Of a stretch of 64,000 nt of DNA, positions 16,034 to 24,750 are shown piece after piece (positions within the stretch are counted from its first letter, which is position 1; every line of letters begins with the position of its first letter). The DNA is from Pelosinus sp. IPA-1 (lineage in GTDB: Bacteria; Bacillota; Negativicutes; DSM-13327). The notes below the pieces were generated by a model, which was not told the origin of the DNA, did not search any database, and was given only the letters and a program-made list of their open reading frames with translations. The position numbers were made by a program, and so were the translations under genes. The stretch lies in assembly GCF_030269905.1 (NCBI RefSeq), contig NZ_BSVC01000007.1, forward strand, positions 186,001-250,000, written 5' to 3'.

Positions 16034-17401
16034 GTGCAGCCTGTGAAATCGAAACGAATTACTAAATTTATAATATTTTTTAACATAATTGTGGTATTTA
16101 GCCTCGTTGGTTTTGTAGCTACAAATGTTGTCTACATGATGACTGGTGACATCTATAATGGAGTAAGAGTTGGGGATATTGATGTGGGCGGTTTGTCCAT
16201 TGATCAGGCTGAGAGAAAAATTAATGATGCTTATAGGGAAAAGACTCAGCAATCTGTACTTAACTTAGTTTATAACAATAGATGGTCAGTGACCGCAGCT
16301 GAAATTGATCTAACCATCGATGCTGAATTGCTAGCTAAGCAAGCTTACGCCGTGGGGCGTCAAGGAAGTATGATTCGTCGGCTCCAGGAAAGATATTTTG
16401 CACTTATTCAAGGCCATATGATACCGATTACGCCCTCATATAATAAGGATAAACTGAATGATGTATTAATTAGCATAGCTGGAAATATTGACTGTGAGGC
16501 GCAGAGTTCTATACTGCGTTATACTAATAATATAGTGGAAATATTGCCGGAGATTGTTGGTAAAAAGGTTGATATAGTAAGGACTAGCACTGAAATTGCT
16601 AATCGGTTAAATTCAGGACTGCCCCTAACCTTATCGCTAGCAGTGAATGAAATCCAGCCGAAGATCATTGCCAGAGACCTAGGAGATATTAATGGAGTTC
16701 TTGCTTCTTATAGTACTCAATTTGATTCTTCTGATAAAAATCGTAGTGAGAACATTCTTATTGCCGCCCAAAACATTAATGGTGTTCTTGTAAAAAGTGG
16801 TGATTTTTTTTCCTTTAATACCTACGTTGGTTTGCGCTTAGCGCAGTATGGTTACAAAGAAGCACCAGTATTCATCAATGGTAAGCTACTGCCTGATTTT
16901 GGTGGTGGTGTGTGTCAGGTTAGTAGTACATTGTATAATGCGATTCTATTAGCAGATATGGCGGTTGAGGAACGTACGTCGCATTTTAGGCCGCCTAGCT
17001 ATGTTCCTATTGGGCGGGATGCTACTGTAGCAGATAATTTATTAGATTTTAAATTCAAAAATACTTCACAATCTAACATCTATATACTTTCGGAAGTACT
17101 GGGCAATACAGTTAACATTACGATTTTTGGCAGACGGAGTGAAAATCCACCAGATATTCAAATAGTAGCAACTGATAAAAGGGTGCTAGAACCTAACACT
17201 ATTATAAAACAAGATCCAAAACTTGAGATCGGCAAAGAGGTAATTGAAGAGGAGGGCCTAAAAGGTTTCCAAGTGACTACATACCGAGTCAAGCATTATA
17301 AGGGAAAGGAAATTGATCGTGAGTTTATCGCTACAGATGAATTTTCGCCAGTAGATCAAGTCATCCGAATTGGGACGAAGGCTTCTGGAGCAAATAAATA
17401 A
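16034..17401 (+). CDS. VanW family protein
   Basis: The 455-residue protein has one N-terminal membrane anchor (about residues 11-33) and an extracytoplasmic body. Residues 40-220 resemble the peptidoglycan-binding-like repeats common before VanW domains (VGGLSIDQAERKI). The VanW domain spans about 230-360, with KSGDFFSFN and LPDFGGGVCQVSSTLYNA, its hallmark. The tail (GFQVTTYRVKHYKGKEIDRE) is G5-like. VanW proteins are linked to the cell wall and vancomycin clusters, with no assigned reaction; no van genes are present here, so it is a general envelope protein. The GTG start is preceded by GAAAGGTG. Confidence 0.88.
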   Translation: MQPVKSKRITKFIIFFNIIVVFSLVGFVATNVVYMMTGDIYNGVRVGDIDVGGLSIDQAERKINDAYREKTQQSVLNLVYNNRWSVTAAEIDLTIDAELLAKQAYAVGRQGSMIRRLQERYFALIQGHMIPITPSYNKDKLNDVLISIAGNIDCEAQSSILRYTNNIVEILPEIVGKKVDIVRTSTEIANRLNSGLPLTLSLAVNEIQPKIIARDLGDINGVLASYSTQFDSSDKNRSENILIAAQNINGVLVKSGDFFSFNTYVGLRLAQYGYKEAPVFINGKLLPDFGGGVCQVSSTLYNAILLADMAVEERTSHFRPPSYVPIGRDATVADNLLDFKFKNTSQSNIYILSEVLGNTVNITIFGRRSENPPDIQIVATDKRVLEPNTIIKQDPKLEIGKEVIEEEGLKGFQVTTYRVKHYKGKEIDREFIATDEFSPVDQVIRIGTKASGANK

Positions 17402-17449
17402 AAATCTCATACTATTTTAGTCATTTACAGAAACATTACGGGTAATATT

Positions 17450-17485
17450 AAATCACTATTTGTCATTCGGACAAATAGTGATTTT
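17450..17485 (+). terminator. terminator after the VanW gene
   Basis: AAATCACTATTTGTC / GACAAATAGTGATTT is a 15-bp perfect stem with a five-base loop followed by TTGTTT. Confidence 0.85.
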
Positions 17486-17626
17486 TGTTTATTACAGGGA
17501 TAATTTACAAGGATTCATGCAGGGATTTTGTATTTAATGGTAAATCATAGTTTTATAAACAAAGGTAGGCACTAATTCATGGAGACATAGTTAATAGGAA
17601 AGAAAAATTGATGAGGGGTAATAACT

Positions 17627-20002
17627 ATGCCTAACTTAGTTGTACTTATTACAGCTGCTTTTGCCGCAGGTATATGGTGTGCTGAATCATTTTCATGGCT
17701 ATTACCCTTTTTATATGCTAGTAGCTTTGTTACAAGCATTCTTTTGATCAAACAAATATATTCACAAAAGCAGACAGTCTGGTTAATTGTTTTATTATTT
17801 TTTATCATTGGCATGTTACGCTTTATTCATGATGATGCCTTAGGTCCGGCGGATATCAGCCACTTTACAGGAAAAAAAGTAACGGTATATGGTACTATTG
17901 TGGAAACACCCCAGGTAACTGCTTTAGAGGAAGAAATAAATAAAGTTAGATATATAATAGAAACAAATAAAGTGCAAAGGGAGAAGCAGTCAGTGGTTGC
18001 CACAGGGAGATTGTCTGTTTCTAGTAGGCAATCTAACAAAGAAAAAATCTTCCAGCAAGGAAATATGGTGCAAGTAAATGGCGAAATTATTATGCTGCAT
18101 GGCTATAATAATCCAGGTCAATACGATAGTGTTGCCGCGGCACAATTACAAGGTATTCGAGGGAGGATGTCTGTTTACGGGAAGGAAATAAGCATTGTAG
18201 ATAATAGTTACTCATGGAAACAGGTAGCGATGACATGGCGAGAAAACATAATCGAAAATATAAAAAAGGTAATGCCTGAAAGTCATGAAGCAATTCTAGC
18301 AGGAATTTTATTTGGCGGATATGGGGGGATTCCGCGTGAGATTGTAGCTGATTTTTCAACAACAGGAATTGTACACATTCTGTCTGTGTCAGGATCTCAT
18401 ATTGCTTTGGTGGCAGGGATTATTACTGTATTAGGTAATAATGCATTCAAAGGGTTTATGTTTGCCAATAAAATAGTACCTTTATTTTCAGCTTTTTTTA
18501 TTGCTTTATATGCGGTCTTTTGTGGACTAACCCCTCCAGTATTGCGTTCTCTCATTATGGGCTTGATTGGATTAGGGGCGGTATGTCTTGAACGAGAAAA
18601 GGATGCTGCAGTGGCATTGTGTTTATCTGTGCTTGGTATGTTGATTTATCAGCCGGCTCTGATTTATGATTTGAGTTTCCAGTTATCTTTTGCTTCAACG
18701 GCCGGATTGGTTTTCTTACATGCTAAGACTGTGAGTAAATTGCGTTTTTTGCCGCTTTGTCTTGCCAGCCCCTTAGCCATCACCATTTCAGCCCAGGTAG
18801 GAGTATTACCCTTTATTGCTTGGTATTTTAATAGTTTCTCCCTTAGCTCTTTTATAGCGAATTTGATCATTGTTCCTATTATTGAAGGTATTCTGATACT
18901 AGGGCTGTTTGGTGCTTTTAGTGGTTTGCTGATAGGGTTTGTAGGGAATGTAAGTATGGTTATCTGCAGTTTGCTAATTGGACTCGTTCTTCAATTAACG
19001 AAATGGTTGGCTGCAATGCCTGCTGCTAAGTTATATGTACCGTCTATTGGGGTTTTTGGTAGTATACTTTATTATGGATTGCTATGCTGGATGTATGGGT
19101 ATAAACCGAAAAATGTGTTATCCTTAAGAGAGACGATTAAAAGATGGCCTCAAAAAAGTGCAGTTGTCTTATTATTTCTTGTTTCGTGTATAATAGGCTA
19201 TACGGTCTATCCTCGCCCTGTAGCGGTTCATTTTATTGATGTGGGTCAAGGTGATGCTGCTCTGATCGTTACGCCCCATGGGCGGGCAATTCTAGTGGAT
19301 ACTGGCGGCACGATGGGAGAAACTGTAGAGTTTGATATTGGCTACCGCGTTGTTTTACCTTACTTGAGGCATTATGGAATACAAGGGCTTGATTATCTTT
19401 TTTTGACTCATGGTCACCAAGATCATGCTGGTGGAGCAGCGGGGATAGCGAGAGAAATTCCGGTGAAAAATATTATGTTATCACAGGAAAAATATACACA
19501 AGCAGTTGTTAATTTATTGCATGTTATACCTCGCAGTAGCGTTATCATCGCTACTTACGAAGGACAGAGGATAGAACTTGATGGCGTTGTTATTGAGGTG
19601 TTACATGCTGATACTGGAATGAATGGACAGAGCGGAAATGAGGTTTCAAGTGTAGTACGAGCAAGTTACGGGAAGTATAGTTTCTTATTTACGGGTGATC
19701 TTCCAGCCCATGGTGAGGAACAAATGCTACAAAGTAATAAGGATATTTCCAGTACGGTACTTAAGGTAGGTCATCATGGGGCGAGAACTTCCTCAACAGT
19801 GGAATTTTTGCAAGCTGTAGCGCCTAAGTATGCAGTTATTTCTGTAGGAAATAATAATTCTTTCGGGCATCCTCACGGCGATACCATTCGACGTTTAGAA
19901 GCACAACATAGTACAATATATCGTACAGATAAGCAAGGGGCTATCGTATTTAATACAAACGGTACAAAAATGGAAGTGGATACTTTTTTATCTTCTGACT
20001 AA
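17627..20002 (+). CDS. comEC: ComEC/Rec2 competence DNA channel
   Basis: Inner-membrane channel that passes single-stranded DNA into the cytoplasm in transformation. The 791-residue protein has the full ComEC layout: N-terminal membrane segments with an OB-like DUF4131 region (about residues 1-190), the Competence domain of multiple helices (about 215-500, including ILFGGYGGIP and HILSVSGSHIALVAG), and a C-terminal metallo-beta-lactamase-like domain (about 530-775) with HGHQDHAGG, FTGDLP and VGHHGARTS. Metal-site residues are retained. The ATG follows GAGGGG. It is not beside comEA but is immediately upstream of holA, an arrangement common in Firmicutes. Confidence 0.95.
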   Translation: MPNLVVLITAAFAAGIWCAESFSWLLPFLYASSFVTSILLIKQIYSQKQTVWLIVLLFFIIGMLRFIHDDALGPADISHFTGKKVTVYGTIVETPQVTALEEEINKVRYIIETNKVQREKQSVVATGRLSVSSRQSNKEKIFQQGNMVQVNGEIIMLHGYNNPGQYDSVAAAQLQGIRGRMSVYGKEISIVDNSYSWKQVAMTWRENIIENIKKVMPESHEAILAGILFGGYGGIPREIVADFSTTGIVHILSVSGSHIALVAGIITVLGNNAFKGFMFANKIVPLFSAFFIALYAVFCGLTPPVLRSLIMGLIGLGAVCLEREKDAAVALCLSVLGMLIYQPALIYDLSFQLSFASTAGLVFLHAKTVSKLRFLPLCLASPLAITISAQVGVLPFIAWYFNSFSLSSFIANLIIVPIIEGILILGLFGAFSGLLIGFVGNVSMVICSLLIGLVLQLTKWLAAMPAAKLYVPSIGVFGSILYYGLLCWMYGYKPKNVLSLRETIKRWPQKSAVVLLFLVSCIIGYTVYPRPVAVHFIDVGQGDAALIVTPHGRAILVDTGGTMGETVEFDIGYRVVLPYLRHYGIQGLDYLFLTHGHQDHAGGAAGIAREIPVKNIMLSQEKYTQAVVNLLHVIPRSSVIIATYEGQRIELDGVVIEVLHADTGMNGQSGNEVSSVVRASYGKYSFLFTGDLPAHGEEQMLQSNKDISSTVLKVGHHGARTSSTVEFLQAVAPKYAVISVGNNNSFGHPHGDTIRRLEAQHSTIYRTDKQGAIVFNTNGTKMEVDTFLSSD

Positions 20003-20138
20003 CCTGCTATAAGAGTTCCATCTTATATAAGTGGGGCAGAGCTAAATTCTAGATAAGTAAGATTGATTCAAGGAGTTAAAGAATCTATGAGTCAAGTCTT
20101 CAATATATAAAGTAATTCGATTGCAATAGGGGGACGTT

Positions 20139-21176
20139 ATGAGTTATGCAGCAGTTTTAGAAGAAATTAAAAAAGGGCAAGTAAAATCAATATATCTTTT
20201 GCATGGTGAAGAAACTTATTTTATTAGACAAATTGAACAGGCAGTTATTAAGGCCGTACTGGCACCTGAGGAAATAGAGATGAACCTTTTGCATTTAGAA
20301 AAGGATCCTACCATAAATGAGTTTATCGCTTTAATCGAAACAGTTCCATTTATGGGTGGAAAAAATGTTATTGTTGTGCGTGGTACCTCCTTGTTTCGTC
20401 CAAGAAAAACAGGAAGTAATGAACAAGCCGAAACAGGGGATAAGTTGGATGAGCGTCTGCTAAACGTTATTAGCAATATGCCAGATTACACACATGTTAT
20501 TCTTTCCACAACGGATAAAGTGGATAAACGCCGAAAACTTTTTAAGATAATAGAAAAGCATGGAGCCGCCGTAGAGGTTGCTAATTTAAAAGGGAAAGAC
20601 GTAAGAGGGTGGCTTCTACCGAAGCTTAATGAACTAAATAGAAGAATGGCCTCTGACGCGATGGAATACTTCTTGGGAGTTATTAGTATCATGCCTCAAG
20701 TATCTTTGGGTTTTTTAGAGAATGAATTGGAGAAGGTAGCTCTGTTTACAGAAGGGAAAAGCGTGATTAGTCATCGTGATTTAGTGGAAATCATGTCTTC
20801 CATTCCAGAAATATCAATCTTTTCTATGATTGATGCGGTTAGCCAGAAGCAATTAGGAAAAGCACTTCAATTGCTGGGAGAACAGGTTAAATCAGGAGAA
20901 CATCCTCTTAAATTATTATCTTTACTTGCACGTCAAGTGCGTCTTATGTGGCAAGCTAGAGAGATGGAAAAAGATGGACGTAGCACTAAAGAAATTTCAG
21001 AAAAACTTGGTGTAATGCCCTTCATTGGTGAAAAGATGCTAAAACAGAGTCAGAATTTTAGGTTAGAGGCTTTGAAAGAAGCGACCTTAGCTTTGGCAAC
21101 AGCGGATTATGACTTAAAATCAGGTAGAGCCAATCATTCCGTAATTGAACAAATTATTATTGCCCTTTGTAGATAA
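20139..21176 (+). CDS. holA: DNA polymerase III subunit delta
   Basis: The clamp-loader delta subunit opens the sliding clamp during replication. The 345-residue length is normal. It starts YAAVLEEIKKGQVKSIYLLHGEETYF, the typical HolA N-terminus, with a degenerate AAA+ domain and C-terminal collar domain (LLARQVRLMWQAREM, DYDLKSGRANHSVIEQ). The ATG follows GGGGG. Placement after comEC and before rpsT (opposite strand) is the usual Firmicute neighbourhood. Nothing odd. Confidence 0.95.
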   Translation: MSYAAVLEEIKKGQVKSIYLLHGEETYFIRQIEQAVIKAVLAPEEIEMNLLHLEKDPTINEFIALIETVPFMGGKNVIVVRGTSLFRPRKTGSNEQAETGDKLDERLLNVISNMPDYTHVILSTTDKVDKRRKLFKIIEKHGAAVEVANLKGKDVRGWLLPKLNELNRRMASDAMEYFLGVISIMPQVSLGFLENELEKVALFTEGKSVISHRDLVEIMSSIPEISIFSMIDAVSQKQLGKALQLLGEQVKSGEHPLKLLSLLARQVRLMWQAREMEKDGRSTKEISEKLGVMPFIGEKMLKQSQNFRLEALKEATLALATADYDLKSGRANHSVIEQIIIALCR

Positions 21177-21212
21177 AGAAGACTTGATTCAGATGCTGTT
21201 TAAACTCCATCT

Positions 21213-21401
21213 GAATCTTAGCCCTTCTTATCCAGGGACTTAGCTGCTCTTAAACTCCCACTTATATAAGTGAGCCTTAGATTCGCAAATCCTTAGAGCG
21301 AACTTACTTCGAGTTTTACAGACTGTTATCCTAATCAGAGGGCAGGATATTACAGGCTGTTAACGAGATGGGAATCTTAGCGCGGTTTAGTCAACGGATA
21401 A
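21213..21401 (-). repeat. MITE-like repeat, copy 1 (inverted relative to copy 2)
   Basis: The reverse complement matches 38701-38891 over most of its length with scattered substitutions. The core is bounded by imperfect terminal inverted repeats of about 23 bp starting TTATCC and containing GACT and CCGC(T)CT. An internal 14-bp palindrome CACTTATATAAGTG is kept in both copies. It lies between holA and rpsT and encodes nothing. Confidence 0.85.
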
Positions 21402-21418
21402 ATAGTTAAATAAAACGC

Positions 21419-21458
21419 AAAAGCCCCTGTTCATTACGTAATGAACAGGGGCTTTTTT
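21419..21458. terminator. rpsT terminator, bidirectional
   Basis: A near-perfect palindrome AAAAGCCCCTGTTCATTAC / GTAATGAACAGGGGCTTTT stands just past the rpsT stop; A and T runs flank both sides. Confidence 0.9.
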
Positions 21459-21463
21459 CTTAA

Positions 21464-21730
21464 TTACTTAGCTAAGGCATTAAGTTTACGAGCTAATCTC
21501 GATTTCTTGCGGGCCGCGGCATTTTTATGAACAACACCTTTGCTGGCTGCCTTGTCAATCGTTTTGCTAGCATTAATTAGAAGGGCTTTCGCCTCATCGT
21601 TTTTACCAGCAGCTACGGACTCAACTACTTTGCGAGATACAGTTCTAATGGTTGATCTCACCGCAAAGTTTCTAGCACGTCGCTCAGCATCGGTTTTTAC
21701 GCTACGTTCAGATGATTTAATGTTTGGCAA
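21464..21730 (-). CDS. rpsT: 30S ribosomal protein S20
   Basis: S20 binds 16S rRNA early in small-subunit assembly. The 88-residue basic protein starts PNIKSSERSVKTDAERRARN and ends in an Ala/Lys-rich helix, as usual. The start is TTG at 21730, six bases after GGAGGTG; the in-frame ATG eight codons further upstream would place this ribosome site inside the gene. A TTG start is typical for S20, which in E. coli is autoregulated through a UUG start (not tested here). It is monocistronic on the minus strand with a clear promoter and terminator. Confidence 0.96.
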   Translation of the reverse strand: MPNIKSSERSVKTDAERRARNFAVRSTIRTVSRKVVESVAAGKNDEAKALLINASKTIDKAASKGVVHKNAAARKKSRLARKLNALAK

Positions 21731-21766
21731 GTGATTCACCTCCTTAAAGAGCATGTTACCTATAGT

Positions 21767-21795
21767 ATCTTAGCATGTGATTATGGAAAATGCAA
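21767..21795 (-). promoter_or_regulatory. rpsT promoter
   Basis: On the minus strand TTGCAT (21795-21790) and TAAGAT (21772-21767) have 17-base spacing, about 35 bases before the rpsT ribosome site. Confidence 0.7.
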
Positions 21796-21952
21796 GTAAC
21801 ATTTAATAAATTTATGACTATAAGTTGGGAATTCTTTAGAGTAGTTATGTTGCCCTAATAGGGCAAGGTTTGTGAAGGCTGGTATTGATTTGTATAGCTA
21901 TTATTAATTTAGGGTAATATAACCTTGATTTTATAAATAAGGAGTGATAAGG

Positions 21953-22927
21953 GTGAGCCATTTCACAGGAAGCAGTCGTACTGACTTAGCACTAGAAGTG
22001 CGGGAGATGTTAACTAAAGAAGTTAGTGAAGATATTCCAGGTGTTCTAGTGGAAACGGCAGAGGATGAGGAAGTTATTATTACTAAGGTTAATATTACGA
22101 CTCCCGAGGCGGAGAAAATAATGGGTAAAGGAAAAGGGACTTATGTGACTATTGAAGCTCAGGGGCTTCGTTATAAAAATACTCCTTTACAGCAAAAGAT
22201 TATGAAACTCTTAGCGAAAGAACTGGTTGACATGGCGGACTTGGGAGAAAATGCTACTGTATTGGTTATCGGTCTAGGAAATTGGAATATTACACCTGAT
22301 GCCTTAGGACCTAGAGCAATTGATAAAATAGTAGTGACTCGTCATTTGCAGGAAATGTTATCACCTGAACTTAAGGGTGGGGTGCGATCAGTTTGTGCCA
22401 TAGCACCAGGTGTTTTGGGTATTACGGGGATGGAAACGGTGGAAATTGTACAAGGACTAGTTAGTAAAATAAAACCGAATTTAGTTATTGCCATTGATGC
22501 ATTGGCAGCGGCTTCTACTCGCAGAGTGATTACTACAGTCCAGTTGGCAAATACAGGCATCAGTCCTGGCTCAGGTGTAGGAAATAAACGTTTTGGATTA
22601 ACGAAGGAATCTTTAGGCGTGCCTGTTATTGCCATTGGAGTACCTACTGTTGTTCATGCCTCTACGATTGCGATGGATACGATTAATACATTGCAAGAAC
22701 ATGCTCCTTTTGCACGTTATTTTAAAAGTATGGAGCATTTATCAGATACAGATCGCCGTACAATTGTCGGCCAAGTTCTACCTGAAGTGTTGGGCGATTT
22801 AATGGTTACCCCTAAGGAAGTAGATCGTTTCATTGATGATATTGCCGTCGTTTTAGCTGGGGGGATCAACCAAGCTATGCACCCGCATATTGACTATGAA
22901 AACATACATACCTATTTACATGGTTAA
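21953..22927 (+). CDS. gpr: GPR spore germination protease
   Basis: GPR degrades small acid-soluble spore proteins during germination and is made as a zymogen in the forespore. The 324-residue product has the A25-family hallmarks: RTDLALEVRE in the propeptide region, VLVIGLGNWNITPDALGP near residue 105, and TGISPGSGVGNKRFGLTKESLG near residue 204. The start is GTG 21953, eight bases after AAGGAG; an earlier GTG at 21944 overlaps that site. It precedes spoIIP, as in Bacillus and Clostridia. Its presence is firm evidence for a spore former. Confidence 0.96.
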   Translation: MSHFTGSSRTDLALEVREMLTKEVSEDIPGVLVETAEDEEVIITKVNITTPEAEKIMGKGKGTYVTIEAQGLRYKNTPLQQKIMKLLAKELVDMADLGENATVLVIGLGNWNITPDALGPRAIDKIVVTRHLQEMLSPELKGGVRSVCAIAPGVLGITGMETVEIVQGLVSKIKPNLVIAIDALAAASTRRVITTVQLANTGISPGSGVGNKRFGLTKESLGVPVIAIGVPTVVHASTIAMDTINTLQEHAPFARYFKSMEHLSDTDRRTIVGQVLPEVLGDLMVTPKEVDRFIDDIAVVLAGGINQAMHPHIDYENIHTYLHG

Positions 22928-23062
22928 GATGATTCATTGTTTTCTTATATCGTAATCAGTACTATCCTTCTCCTCCAAAGCATATACATTGTATGTAAAC
23001 AAAAAAGTGTGACAACCTGTGCTTGCTGTTATTCTTAGCATAGATGTCAGTGGGAGGAAAGG

Positions 23063-24124
23063 ATGTTAACAAGACGCGCTCGCCATAGAAAAAAGTATAA
23101 GTCATCTAAAAGGATAGCAGTAATTCTTTTATTGTTATTTTTGTTATGTGTAGCAATATGGCCTCATCTTGGGATATCTGAAGAAGCTTTAGCAGTGAGT
23201 GCCAGTAGTTCAATACAACAAAAACAGTATAGAGTGCCACAATGGCGTGATATATTATTTTCGGGAGTTCCAGGATTAAATACTGCTACAGAGTTGAAAA
23301 ATCCAGTTACCATAAAAAATGAAGTTAGTATACAGCAAGTCGTCAGAGAGACATTGTTATTTTTTATCGGTGTAGATATTAAGGATATGAGATCTATCTT
23401 TCAGGCTGAAATTCCTATATTAGCAAAATTTAAAGCAGGGCCACAAACAGTAAGTGCGATGAGTCTGCCTAATTTTCCAAAATTTGAAACAAAAAACAGT
23501 TTGCCAAGTGGCAAGCCTTTGGTAGGGTTATATTATACTCACACAGCAGAGTCCTTCATTCCTAGTTCTGGAGCAGCGCACAAGCCAGGTGGTCAGCGGG
23601 GAGATATTGTAGACGTGGGAGAAGCCTTAACAAAAAGATTGGGTACTTATGGTATTTCCACACTACAAAATACTACAATTCATGATTACCCTAGTTTTAT
23701 GAAAGCTTATGATGCTTCAGAAGTTACTGTGAGGAAGATGTTAGCTGAAAACCCGTCCATTCAGATGCTTTTTGATATTCATCGTGATGCCGATAAACGA
23801 GAAAATTATACAGCGACTGTAAATGGTGTAGAGGTCGCAAAAATCAAGATCATCGTTTGTGTAGGGCAACAGGATTTAGTACAGCCCCATTGGCAACAAA
23901 ATCATGCCTTTGCTAAATTAATTGATGCCAAGTTGAATCAACGTTATCCAGGTCTTTCCCGTGGAATTCAGATGGAAAATTGGCGTTATAATCAACATCT
24001 TCACCCACGGGCATTATTAATCGAAATAGGGTGCCAGGAAAGTAGTAAAGAGGAAGCAGAGCGTGGAATTGAAATGTTTGGTGATATATTGGCAGAAATT
24101 ATTGAGGAGAGCAACAAACAATAG
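23063..24124 (+). CDS. spoIIP: stage II sporulation protein P
   Basis: SpoIIP is the amidase/endopeptidase of the DMP complex that thins septal peptidoglycan and drives engulfment. The 353-residue protein has a basic N-terminus, one membrane segment (about residues 18-36), and the catalytic domain from about residue 150: LVGLYYTHTAESFIPSSGA, FDIHRDA near residue 238, and LIEIGCQESSKEEAERG at the end, with the metal-site His and Glu residues in place. GGGAGGAAAGG precedes the ATG. The gpr-spoIIP pairing is standard. Confidence 0.95.
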   Translation: MLTRRARHRKKYKSSKRIAVILLLLFLLCVAIWPHLGISEEALAVSASSSIQQKQYRVPQWRDILFSGVPGLNTATELKNPVTIKNEVSIQQVVRETLLFFIGVDIKDMRSIFQAEIPILAKFKAGPQTVSAMSLPNFPKFETKNSLPSGKPLVGLYYTHTAESFIPSSGAAHKPGGQRGDIVDVGEALTKRLGTYGISTLQNTTIHDYPSFMKAYDASEVTVRKMLAENPSIQMLFDIHRDADKRENYTATVNGVEVAKIKIIVCVGQQDLVQPHWQQNHAFAKLIDAKLNQRYPGLSRGIQMENWRYNQHLHPRALLIEIGCQESSKEEAERGIEMFGDILAEIIEESNKQ

Positions 24125-24163
24125 CAATCCAATTGTTCCTCATGTAAGAATAGAGGTGAGGAT

Positions 24164-24580
24164 ATGTTTTGCCGCTTAGCTTATAACGATACCATGGTTA
24201 TTGGACGTGGCTTATTAATTTTAGTTGTAGCGATTATATTAGGTATAACTGCTACAGAACAACAGTTAAATAGCTTAACAGAGAGAGAGAATCAGGCTTA
24301 TGTCTTTAATATGAATCGTAGTAGTGAGGGAGTTTACAATTTAGAGGTATTGGGGACCAGTTATAAGGTAAGCGCAATGTATAAAGTAGCAGAGATCACG
24401 AATCAAGAGAACAACTTACGAATAAAGACACCATATTATACGTTAGCAATTCCTAAATATATATACTTTGATTGCCGAAAAGGTATCGCATGGCTAAGCC
24501 TAGAAAGCAGAGAAGTAGAAACATACATAGTAGCGGGATGGCAAAAAATTAAGAAAGAATTAGCTCACATCAAGTTCTAA
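24164..24580 (+). CDS. small membrane-anchored hypothetical protein
   Basis: No family recognised. The 138-residue protein has one hydrophobic segment (about residues 12-29) and a remaining domain that is probably extracytoplasmic, beta-rich and ends basic. An AGGTGAGG site supports the ATG. It lies 39 bases after spoIIP and before a hairpin, so it is probably cotranscribed with spoIIP; a forespore or mother-cell membrane role is possible but only inferred from position. Confidence 0.7.
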   Translation: MFCRLAYNDTMVIGRGLLILVVAIILGITATEQQLNSLTERENQAYVFNMNRSSEGVYNLEVLGTSYKVSAMYKVAEITNQENNLRIKTPYYTLAIPKYIYFDCRKGIAWLSLESREVETYIVAGWQKIKKELAHIKF

Positions 24581-24612
24581 TCTTGCATATATTATAGTTG
24601 TCTCCTAGTAAA

Positions 24613-24642
24613 AGGAAGCCGCCTTTATCAAAGCGGCTTCCT
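24613..24642 (+). terminator. hairpin after the spoIIP operon
   Basis: The stem AGGAAGCCGC / GCGGCTTCCT is strong but lacks a good T tract, so it may be a weak or factor-aided terminator. Confidence 0.55.
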
Positions 24643-24678
24643 AACTATAAATGTTTATAGCAACAATTCAGGTAATAC

Positions 24679-24708
24679 TTGCAGGTGTTAGGTCCCAAGT
24701 GATATAAT
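24679..24708 (+). promoter_or_regulatory. lepA promoter
   Basis: TTGCAG (24679-24684) and TATAAT (24703-24708), spaced by 18 bases, lie 43 bases before lepA. Confidence 0.6.
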
Positions 24709-24750
24709 CAAGAGCAGTAATTATGCTATTGATTTCGAGAGGAGGCCTAT

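Noticed and set aside
19999-20138. Possible third copy of the MITE-like repeat after comEC
   Set aside because: Only CTTATATAAGTGG and weak flanking similarity are shared; too little to call without alignment.
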